Source: Guillardia theta CCMP2712 (lineage: Eukaryota; Cryptophyceae; Pyrenomonadales; Geminigeraceae). From it: a stretch of DNA of 64,000 nt. The translations under genes were made by a program, and so were the position numbers. Below are positions 23,464 to 32,623 of the stretch, one piece after another. The first letter of the stretch is position 1. Each line of letters starts with the position of its first letter. The notes under the pieces were generated by a model that worked only from the letters and a program-made list of their open reading frames with translations, was not told where the DNA came from and ran no database searches. The stretch is from the NCBI RefSeq assembly GCF_000315625.1, contig NW_005434672.1, positions 341,878-405,877 on the forward strand. The letters are read 5' to 3'.

Positions 23464-24573
23464 CCCGGGGACGGCAGACGAATCGAGTCCACAAGTACGA
23501 GAATGAGGGTGTGTGGGAGATCGGGAGGGAGGGTTGGGGGAAAGGAGGAAGAGAAGAGAAGGGAAGGAAGGGACTGAAGGGGACACTGAGAGGGGGAATG
23601 AGGATGTAACGATCAGGTGACGAGCATGAACGCATTCATCATCTTCATGAGCGCGCGGAACGAGCAGCCGTTCTTCGCTCGCAGAGCCATGGCAGGTCAA
23701 CGGCGACGAAGAAGGGGTCACTGACCATTTTGAAGGCTACGGATATCGAGGGGGTGGGGGTGGGGATATTCATCTGAAACTCCAGGAAGTTGAGTGGTAC
23801 TGCATGGTGAAAGTGGGGGTACTGAGGTGATTCGACGCTTTTTGCCAGGGTACCGTCCGAGTCAGATATCAGAGCATGGAGTCAAGAGGTGGGGGCGAAC
23901 AGTGAGAGGGAGGGAGGGAGGGAGGGAGGGAGGGAGAGGAGCAGAAATGGGATGAAGGAGGAGGATGACAGATATGAATGTGGAGAAAGATGAATAGATG
24001 CAAGACAGCAGATCGACGTCATCCACCAGTTTGAAGGATCTGTTCGACCGGAGTTTGCGATGACGGTCTCTGCAAAGGACTTTCGTCTAGCAGTTCGAGG
24101 AATCGTTCCCTAGTGCAAGATTGGCAGCATGATAGGAAGTGTGAAGTAGGCTTATGACATGGAACGGATATCGTGTGGATTTCAGACTTGGACGCACCAT
24201 CAACAAAGTTCCTGCACCCCATCCCAGGAACAGAGAAGAGCAGAGGTGAAAAATGCAGCAGGATTCGATCAAAGTGTGCATGGGACGAGTTTGACATGAC
24301 ATCTCCTGGACATCAAGGCCGATACTCGTGCTGCTGGAGCCGGGCCCTGTCTTGGCTTTCACGCTTCACTTTTGTGTTCAGTTAATTTGGAATCAATCAA
24401 TTCGAGATGCCCCGAGCACCGGAGAGGCGGAGACGACGTCCCGTCTCTAGCGGTCGGTTGCTAGCCAGTGTTCCTTTAGATAGCGGTTTCTTTAGCCCTT
24501 GATCAGTATGACGTAGTCGACCATAGTCGTACACACGATCTTGTTCTCAGCGACCCCCCCAACAGCGTTTTCC
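23464..24573. other. Long spacer with AGGG microsatellite
   Basis: Upstream of the coiled-coil gene and downstream of SAS6L. Contains (AGGG)n at 23906-23935 and otherwise mixed sequence; open frames are short and unsupported. Confidence 0.5.
23906..23935. repeat. (AGGG)n microsatellite
   Basis: Seven tandem AGGG units. Confidence 0.95.
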
Positions 24574-25903
24574 TCATTTCATCCCAGAGCGGGAGGTAGA
24601 GGCCTTGCTGAGCTGGAGGAGAAGAGATGGGTTCTTCACCTTCGCATCGCAGTTACGGGAGGAGCCGAGGAGCGAGCGAGCAGATACCTTGATGACGGAC
24701 TCGATGTCCTGAAGTCTTGACTGCACGAGGGAGAGCCTCGACTTGAGGGTGTTGTAGCGGAAGCAGATGTGAGCACGGATAACGTCCTCGGGCGAAGCGA
24801 TAAAATTACACTGAGAGAGCATGTCAGAGATGGGAACGGGGGGGAGGGAAAAGAAGTAGGAAGGAGGAGGTGGAAAGAGGATGTGGAAAGAGGGGGTGGG
24901 GAGGTAATCGGGAGGAGGGACAGAGGACACAAGAAGTCGGAGGATGGAGGCTGGAGGTGGGAGGGAGGAGGGAAAGGCAGGAGGAAGAAACAGGGGGAGT
25001 GGCCGGGCGGGAGCTCACCGAGAGGAGCTCAACGAACTTGTACTCCATGTTCTGAATGAAATCAAGGCGGGCAAGGCCCTCCCTCTCGATCACGAACACA
25101 GCCAGGTGACTGAGAGAGTGAGAGAGCAAGGGAAAGAGAGGGGGAAATGGAGAGGGAGAGGGAGAGGGAGGGAACGGTCAGCAAAGAGCAAGCATGGACA
25201 AGAGCAGACCTGTGGGGCTCTTTGATGCAATTATTCAGCATTCGTATCAATACCTGCTCCCAGCATCAGCTTCACTCCCACAGCAATCACCTCCTAGAGC
25301 GCACATTGGGATACTCCGGGAAGTCGACCATGAGCTTTTGATGCTCCTGGACCTGTAGCAGAGTCATGTGCACTGCCGCTACAACCTCCAGCTACCAAAC
25401 CTGTCGGAACCCATGCTCGTCCAGGTTGTGATTGAAGCTGGACGATGTGATGGTGTCAGCTCCCGCAGGCAGCACAGGGAGAGGAGGGCGAGACTCACTG
25501 GAAGAATAGATCCGTCTCGCTCGTTAGCTCAATCCTCAGGGTCAAGGGATTCTGCGGAGGCAGTCAGCCTGCAGCAGGTGCACAAAGGAGAACGTGTCGT
25601 TCTCTTAACCTGCTCCTCGCCCATGATCAGAATTTTCACCTTGATGGCCTCAAGCGTGCCCAGCTAGAGCAAGGACGGTCAGAGGAAGGGGAAGGGCTAA
25701 CAAGGTTCCTTTGCCAGTACCTCCTGTGAAGGGTCGTTGGGATCGGTCTGATTTCTTATTTCGAACGGAACTTCGCGGTCATAAAGAACTCGATGGCCCT
25801 CGGCTGATGCGAAGAGTCAGCATGAGAGGAGGAAGAGGGGGAGTTCGATGTTACCAACGGACGGGTCCTGCTCCTCCACCAGGCTGAAGTCGTAGGAGTT
25901 CAT
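24574..25903 (-). CDS. SAS6L: SAS-6-like protein (SAS6L), centriole/apical-structure family
   Basis: Ten exons: 25903-25855, 25803-25721, 25663-25610, 25551-25499, 25437-25401, 25352-25305, 25253-25210, 25109-25019, 24810-24688 and 24639-24574. Joined, they read as the N-terminal globular domain of the SAS-6/XRCC4 fold: LYDREVPFEIRNQTDPNDPS, LTLRIELTSETDLFFH, FNHNLDEHGFRQ, QKLMVDFPEYPN, VLIRMLNNCIKEPH, LARLDFIQNMEYKFVELLS, ASPEDVIRAHICFRYNTLKS and VKNPSLLLQL. The product (about 220 residues) stops soon after, without the long coiled coil of true SAS-6; this short form is the SAS6-like (SAS6L) type known from flagellates and apicomplexans, where it localises near basal bodies or apical structures. 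The intron 24687-24640 is 48 nt and stop-free. Start is the first ATG in frame (MNSYDFSLVEEQ). Confidence 0.88.
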
Positions 25904-26489
25904 TTTCTGCTACAAGAACGCCAAGTGTCAACCCATGGCAGCGCAACCAAACGACTCTCAGCATGCAGATCATGTTTCTCTGGTCATTCCCCTCCTGAAG
26001 TGTATCCAAGCACAACGAAGCCATTCCAATCCCCTGCTCTATTGCTTTCCCATAGCCCCTTCCATGTCTGTGCATGTTCGCATTCCTCCGCCGCTGCCCA
26101 TGGCACTGGCATCGCAACCTCGTCTCTCATCATCATCATGCATGCTCCTCCTCCTCCTCTGTCTCCTCCCTCCTCCTCCCTCCCTCTCTTCCGTCGTCCC
26201 CCAGTTCTCCCCACTTCCCGCCATCCGCGGGCTCTTCGAACCTGGTCGTTACATAAATCGGAACTTGTAACTGACAATCGTGGTGGAGGCGGAGCCATGG
26301 TGGGAGGGAGATGGAGAGGAGGACAGTGAGGAGCGTCAAGGCAACCAGGACAGTCATGGCGAACAAGACGAGGTCAGATCCTGCTCTAGTTTCTCATGCC
26401 CTTGCTCCTCCTGCTCATGCACCTCCAGCACCTCCTGCTCCTCCTCCTCCTGCTCCTCCCTACCTTGGTGCTCTGCATGACTGACTGTG
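25904..26489. other. Divergent spacer, low complexity
   Basis: Between SAS6L and the methyltransferase. Pyrimidine-rich and CTC/CCT-rich (about 26135-26215 and 26400-26460). A short ATG frame at 26357 encodes only Ala/Pro low complexity and stops before the methyltransferase ATG. Confidence 0.5.
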
Positions 26490-27362
26490 ATGTGCGTCCC
26501 CGACAGTCTGATGCTGTCAGCCCTGCTGTCTTGCCTCGCCCTATGTCGAAGTGTCGGGCCAGTGGTGCCTGACAGTCTGAGGCTGCGAGGAGGAACTGGT
26601 ATCGACGCCCCTCCGTCCTCAGCCTGCATCAAGGTCTACTCGGAGAACGCGCAGGGCTACGACACCTGGTTCGAGGAGGCGTACTTTCCCGGCATCATCG
26701 GCGCCGAGTTTACGTCAGTGGAGAGGGCGATGGAGTCTTTCTTTCCTGAGAGGTCACCTCTGAGGGTGCTGGAGGTTGGGATGGGGACAGGGAGGTTCTG
26801 CCTGCACCTCAAGAAACGCTTCCCCGAGCACGAGATGCTGGGCGTTGAGCCGGCGGAGGGGATGAGGAAGCTTTGCCTCGAGAACTTCAAGAAGCACAAC
26901 CAGACTGTGCAGCTGCTGGAGTGCGCTGCAGAGGACCTGGATGGCTGCAGCCAGCAGGTCGGGGAGAAGGTAGACTGCGCCTTGTTCGTAACAGTGTTCG
27001 GCTTCCTGAAGGACCATGACAAGGCCGTGAGGAACGTGCATGCGGTGCTATCGCCAACAGGGTGCGTACTGGTTGCTTTCATAGACAAGACGACAGCATG
27101 GGGCAAGGACTACTTCCTGATGACCAAGGAGGACAAGTTCTACACCGACGGCACATGTGTAGTTCATCTGGCAGAGGTGGTGGAGGTGTTCCAGAGGAAC
27201 GGCTTTGACCTTGTGGAGGATGCTTGCTACCAGACCCTGATGAATTACAACGAGACGAAGTTGGACCTGGACTTCGTCGAGGACGAGGAGGAGGCCCTTA
27301 AGGTTGAGAGAGGATACGGGGATGGCATGTGGTCTGTCCTATGCTTCCGCCCGAGATCGTAG
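26490..27362 (+). CDS. Class I SAM-dependent methyltransferase with N-terminal signal and LRLRGG motif
   Basis: Intronless, 290 residues from MCVPDSLMLSALLSCLA, a signal-peptide-like start, followed by VVPDSLRLRGGTGID. The LRLRGG element just after a signal is a frequent feature of N-termini in some algae with complex plastids. The catalytic domain has motif I VLEVGMGTGRFCLHL (SAM-binding GxGxG form), the acidic end of strand beta-2 in LGVEPAEGM, AAEDL after beta-3 and VDCALFVTVFGFL for beta-4. Substrate unknown. The stop lies 32 bp from the convergent stop of the DnaJ gene. The final ATG choice is the first in frame after an upstream stop. Fold is firm; secretion or plastid destination is inference. 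Confidence 0.85.
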   Translation: MCVPDSLMLSALLSCLALCRSVGPVVPDSLRLRGGTGIDAPPSSACIKVYSENAQGYDTWFEEAYFPGIIGAEFTSVERAMESFFPERSPLRVLEVGMGTGRFCLHLKKRFPEHEMLGVEPAEGMRKLCLENFKKHNQTVQLLECAAEDLDGCSQQVGEKVDCALFVTVFGFLKDHDKAVRNVHAVLSPTGCVLVAFIDKTTAWGKDYFLMTKEDKFYTDGTCVVHLAEVVEVFQRNGFDLVEDACYQTLMNYNETKLDLDFVEDEEEALKVERGYGDGMWSVLCFRPRS

Positions 27363-27394
27363 CGAGCAGATCGTAGAGCACATCACTTTCATCA

Positions 27395-29929
27395 CTATCT
27401 TGAATCTTTCACAGATGCTAGAATTCGATTTACAATCTCATCCTTCTCGAAACAGTCCGAGATGTCGATCCCTACACGCACCATGTGAGGATGGGAGCAC
27501 AGCAAAGCAGCATTGACGTACCCTTGGCTTTCGCGAAGTTCCGTAGGTCAGTGACCTGATCAGTTTTCAGAGGTAGCAAGGAGGAGGAGGAGGAGGAGGA
27601 GGAGGAGGAGGAGGAGGAGAAGGTGCAGGAGCAGAAGGAACAGAGGGAAAACAAGATTGAGGCGAGGAGGAGCAGGGACAAGATAGAAAGGCCGAGGCCT
27701 CACCGGGACTGCAGACAGACGGGAGATGTCAAAATCTTTCTGGCTTGAGCCGTTGGCCTGTGGCTTGCTCGCTTCCTTCTTTGCCCTATCCTGCTCGCCC
27801 TGCTGCTCCGCCCTCGGCCCATGATAACCCGATTCTTGCCCTCTTTCTGCCTGCTGTTGCAGAAGAAGAGTGAGCTAGAAGCACAGAAAACATGGTGAAC
27901 AGGATCAAGCAGCCAAATCGTGTAGTTCCAGCCACAAAAGGGGATCATACACAAGGGTGACAAGCAGCATCTCAACCGCTCAATCAAGCTCACAGTCACA
28001 TCAAGGAGAAACAACTGGACTCACAGCCCTTTGCCCATGTTGCGCGCTGCTGCTCCCTGCCTGCTGGCTGCTGGTGCTGGAGTGTCGGCTGCTGCTGTTG
28101 CTGCTGCTGCCGCTACCTGGCGCCTCATTCTGTGCAGAACTGCGCGAGTTCGTCGGTCTCCTCGAGCTCTGCCTCCCCTGCCTCCTCTCCCCTTCGCTGG
28201 GAGATGTCAAGAAGTAGTTGAGGATCGAGAGGGCGGCGAACAGCAGCCCCATCCAAATGCTCCAATTCGTTCCCGTCATGTTGCTCCCTACAACATCCCC
28301 CACGTCCATGAGCTTCGAGAAAGGAGAGCGGCGAGCAGGGATTGCAGGGATGTCCTGCCTGTCCTCTTGGATCTGCTTCGTCACAGTCTTGACCCACTCG
28401 CGCAGCTCCTGTTCAACCACTGCATCCTTGCCGCCCTTGTCAAAGACCCTGAGCCACCCCCTGTGCCAGTCGATTACGGCAATGACACCGTGAGGGGCCG
28501 GGGGGAACGACACTGACGCCTCAAGGAATTTCCAAAGCCTGTCGGAGTTGACGAGGACGGACCAGCCGAACTGAACATTGAGGCCCTCCTTTTCTGCCTT
28601 GAAGTCCGAGGCTACCTTCCTCAGGGCCTCGAGCTCTGGCCGCCGGTTTCCCTCCGACGTGTTGCTCAAGGAAAGGACGCACGCGAAGTGCTGCTCCTTG
28701 GGCTTGTAGATCTTCCGCAGGCCAGACATGGAGCTCATCAGCCCCATGCACAGCTCAGCAAAGTTGTCGTTGTTGACAAGGGGAACAAGGTTGTACTTGT
28801 GCTGGAGGAGGAAGCGAACCAGCACCGAGCGCGAGGAGAGCTTTTCCTTCTTCCTGAAAGACCCGTCCTCCTTGATCGCCAGCACTACAGACCCTTCGCT
28901 CTGCACCTGGTACTGCGTCGGTAGGATGTGCACTGAGTGCAAGGGCACGTGCGCAAAAATGACCCAGTCCTTGAGAGACTCTGCTCCAGCTACGCTGTAA
29001 AAGGGAGCCCAGTCCTTGCCGATCAGAAGCGCGTGGACCTTGTGCACGTCCTGCTTCAACCATGCAGAAAAGGCACTCCTGCTCTCCACCTTCATTACCT
29101 TGCCAGTGAGGAGGAGCATCTCAGTGGCGAAAGCGATCAAGTCTTGAGTAGAGGGGAGGATGCCTGGCCTGTTTGGCATCATCCTTACTTCCCCCCCGTT
29201 CACCCCGAACACAGTTGGAAGGTGACGAATCCGCAGCCTGGATAGCAGCGCTCCCTGCCTCTCATAGTTGATCCTGCCGAACTGGACGCTCCCTTTCAGT
29301 TCCTTGGCTGCCTCTTCCCATGCCTGGGAGATCTCAACGCAGCCGTTGCAGTTGTGATCCAGCCACACTTGGATGATCCACACGTGACCCAGGCTGTTCA
29401 CCAGCTCATCATAATTGTCCATCGTCAAGGTCTGAGTCTTAGACTCGATCGTGAGCTGATTTCTCCGTTGCGAGTGCATGTAGAAAGCCTCCATCGGTCG
29501 GTATCGCTGTCTCTCCTTCATCGCCTCCTGCTGCTGCACCTCACGATCGTCAGGATCTTTCCCGTACATGTCATACTTCTTCCGCAGATCAGGATCCGTT
29601 AACACTTCGTGCGCACGATTCAGCTCCTCCATCTTCACTGGCGGCTGCCCTTTGAACTTGTCGGGGTGATATTTCTTCGCGAGCTCCTTATACGCTCTCT
29701 TGATGGTGGCTGTGCTCGCAGTCTGGTCAACGCCAAGGAGCCTGTAGTAGCTGAGAGAGTTGCATGCTGCATGAGGAAGAGAAAGACACAGCAGAGCTAC
29801 TGAAACACACAGGCGCAGTCCGTTCTTCCTTATAAACCTCTTGCTCGTGGCGCATGGACCCTGGAGCCTTCGATCCTCCCCGTGCCCAAGGCAAGGATGT
29901 CCCGGCGAAACAGCCTCCCCGTCAAACAT
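27395..29929 (-). CDS. ER J-domain protein with thioredoxin-like region, membrane anchor and SAP-like tail (DNAJC16-like)
   Basis: Hsp40 co-chaperone of the secretory pathway. A hydrophobic signal (LCVSVALLCLSLPHAACN) precedes a J domain with the essential HPD in KELAKKYHPDKF and the helix IV block EVLTDPDLRKKYDMYG. A thioredoxin-like region follows, with CNGC inside VWLDHNCNGCVEISQAW, then about 300 residues of further luminal sequence. One membrane helix (WMGLLFAALSILNYFL) follows, then a Ser-rich cytosolic segment. Two further exons (start LTLLLQQQAERGQE; then VTDLRNFAKAKG) complete it; the last exon gives GIDISDCFEKDEIVNRIL, a SAP/MANF-C-like helix-turn-helix. J-Trx-TM order matches DNAJC16/ERdj5-like proteins. 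Introns have GT-AG ends; the last is 50 nt and starts GTACGT. Start Met at MFDGEAVSP is the first ATG in frame. Confidence 0.85.
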
Positions 29930-31212
29930 GTCCGACAAGGTCCAACAGAAACAACTTTCCCTCACGTACGACTATTTTCAGCTCCAGCCATCCGCAGCAA
30001 AATATCTCAGCACAACTCAACACTCCCGGTCCTGTTATAATTCAACTCCGCAAAACTGAACAAGCTAGTCTCATTAGCAGCCTTTATCCTCTCCCAGCCT
30101 AGTGACCTACCAGGTGAAGTCAACAATCCTGTGAGAAGCTGAGTGCGTAAAAGGATGCATGAGCCTTGACAATCCCACGTTCACTGCATGTTCGCACACA
30201 ATCATGCACAAAATGCTCGAGAAAAAGCACAAAGAGCGCAAAGGAACAACACGAGCAGAATGAATGTCCCACAAGAAAGGACACAGGAAGGAGCAACTAG
30301 ATTAGGGAGCTCGCAGAAGGAGAACGCCCAGGAGGGGATGAGGAATGCACACTGCTGAGCACAGCATGGTGCGAGCTGAAGAACAGGAGACGCAGACATC
30401 TCATGGCTCAAGAAGTACTACAGCGAAGAGGGACACCAAAAATGGGGAGCATTGATAGCATGCACAAGTATGTGCAGTGTTGAGAGGGTGAACAAGGTCG
30501 GCAGATGGGAGCAAGGGGGTGGGAGAGAAGTGGCAGTGTTGGCTTACGAGCAGCAGGAGGCAGAACACACACAACAACACGTCGAGAAGTCAGACAAGTC
30601 GGTGCACGGGCAGGCCAGAGCATCGAAGTGGTGGTGGAGGAGGACACCTCTGTGCATGCCTACCTCGTCCTCCTCCTCTCCCCGCGCCATCAGCCATGTT
30701 TTCTCGTCCCCCCAGCCACCCCGTGCGACACGTTGACTGAAACTTCCTAGGCGATCACCCACCCTGCCTCGGCTAACTCTACCCCACCCCTCTATGATAC
30801 TGCAATATTCGTATGAAACCACCCCCCTATGATGTAGATGAGGGCCAGGCAACCCTACCCTTCCTCCGAACAAACTATTTTTGGACCCTACCTTACCGCT
30901 TTTGAGTGTGGCAAAGGCATAATTGGGGGTAGTCAAAGGGTATGACTACCCCCCACCCCATGCACAGTAAAGTGAAATCAGAACTTTGAGCAATCGAAGT
31001 TCATTGTACAGTTCTCGGAAACTTTATGAATGTAACTTCAAGTTATTGATATAAAGTTGAAACTTTTCTAGTAAATTTCAAAACAGAAACATAAACATTA
31101 ACGTTCTACGCCTTCGCCGGGCCCGAGTAATCAGGGTGCCCCCCGCCCCGGTCGCTGCCCCCGATGGACGGAACTGCTATCATGGCGTGAAACAGCACGA
31201 AGGAGGGCGAAC
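29930..31212. other. Long divergent spacer: GGGGGTAGTCA hairpin, AT-rich stretch, GC island
   Basis: 30925-30935 GGGGGTAGTCA pairs with TGACTACCCCC at 30943-30953. Downstream come an AT-rich stretch (about 30965-31105) and a CCGGGCCC/CCCCGCCCCGG block (31110-31160) immediately before the next plus-strand gene. I see no gene; short frames at 30200-30930 are low complexity. Confidence 0.6.
30925..30953. repeat. Perfect 11-bp inverted repeat GGGGGTAGTCA
   Basis: Arms 30925-30935 and 30943-30953 with a 7-base loop. Confidence 0.9.
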
Positions 31213-32592
31213 ATGCCCAGGACAATGCTGGGCATGAATCGCTTGATCCAGTCGTTGAGAGGATTTGACCGGCTCTTCCTCCTGTCTCTCGTCAGCTCTC
31301 TTCACTTGGTTCGCGGAAGCTCGCCTGCATTCCTGCCAATGCCTCGATACCCAGCGTGGCTGTCACTGTCGATCCGCACGGGATGTGCAACCCGTGAGAT
31401 GAAGGGCAGGGCGAGGTGGAGAGCAAACATGTGCCACAAACTTGACAGTGAAACCCGGAAGAGAATCGGATCATGGTGCTTGTTGCAACTGTTTCATGAT
31501 AGGGAGATGGCACCCAAGTTGTTGACCACCGGCAGCGTCAGCGTTCTTCCTCATGAGGGAGCGACGCTGAGGCATTTCTATCAGTCGGTAGAGCAGCGAA
31601 TCACAGAACTCAACATGCCTGAGGCCTCCAAGAACTTGGGCACTCGTGTGCTGGGAGGATTCCTCTCCTCCAAGGTGCTGATGGTGGGTGGCATGGGGCC
31701 CGGCAACCGGTGCATGCTCTGTGGGCGAGAGGTTGTTCATCGATTCTCTTCCGCTGCGATCGAGACAAGCTTTCTCGAGATGTTTGAGAGGGTGAGGAGC
31801 GCGCGAGGAACGAGGAGGAGGCTGAGTGCTGCGGGGGGCAGGTGAGGGATGTCTGTCGGGACGCAGGAACCTCGGCAGAGGTGAGCCAGGTAGGGATGCA
31901 AGAGCAGCGGACGGGATGGCGCACAGTGACTCTTGTTGACAGCACGACCTGCATCATGCCCACATGTTCTGGTCTGTCGAGCACAAGCTCCTAGGGCTGC
32001 TGTTCCACTTGCGCGAATACCCCAAGTTCGACCAGGAGCGTTTCCCTTACCAGCTGGGCTTCTGCCAAGAGGCGAGGTGGAGCTGGCAAGCGAGCTGCCA
32101 GTGACGAGTAAAGGCAGGGAAGTGATGTCAGAGACATCGATGCGAGCCGTCGGAACGTGTGAGTGACTCTGCTAGCAGGACAGAAAGTTTCGCTGATTGT
32201 GCTTGCATGGTAGGCTTGCGCTGCTCGGGCCCAGCCACAGTGGGAGGTTGGATCTGAAGCTGTTCATGCTGAACACAAGATTTGGTCTCGTCTCTAGTGA
32301 GCCTTCACTGGTCTCGGCTGATTCCCCTCGCGCAGGCTCCTTCCTACAGGACAACCTCGTCTTCCCCGGTCAAGAGGAGTTCGGCACCGTGAGCACGGGG
32401 AGGGGCACGAGGGGAAACTGATAGGCATCTCAGATCTTCGAAGATGACCTCGGGCTGCCTCTCGGCGACATCTTCTGCCTCCCCCCGGAGATGCTGGAGG
32501 AAGCGACGGAGAGAGCCTGGGAGGACAAGGGCGAGTGTCGCATCGTCGTGGCTCTCGCAGCAAGGGGAATGAAGTTCTTCCGAGGAGGATGA
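31213..32592 (+). CDS. Unrecognised protein with signal/transit-like N-terminus
   Basis: Exons 31213-31791, 31943-32076, 32214-32296, 32336-32388 and 32434-32592. The start MPRTMLGMNRLIQ is followed by a hydrophobic run (RLFLLSLVSSLHLVRG) and then a Ser/Arg/Pro-rich basic stretch (FLPMPRYPAWLSLSIRTG), which fits a bipartite plastid presequence or an ER signal. Later motifs: TLRHFYQSVEQRITEL, MVGGMGPGNRCMLCGRE (a CxxC), MFWSVEHKLLGLLFHL, LKLFMLNTRFGLVS, NLVFPGQEEFGT, DDLGLPLGDIFCLPPEM and CRIVVALAARGMKFF. No family comes to mind. The frames join cleanly at all four introns, so the gene is well supported even though its role is unknown. It ends 31 bp before the convergent SEL1 gene stop. Confidence 0.65.
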
Positions 32593-32623
32593 AGACTTGC
32601 TGCATGCATAATCCCCTTCTCCT

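Noticed and set aside
24019-24362. Possible small minus-strand gene upstream of the coiled-coil gene
   Set aside because: Overlapping short frames in two phases, no domain, no consistent splice border.
26357-26486. Short ATG frame (Ala/Pro-rich) before the methyltransferase
   Set aside because: Stops before the methyltransferase start, simple CTC/CCT repeat translation; could only be an upstream ORF.
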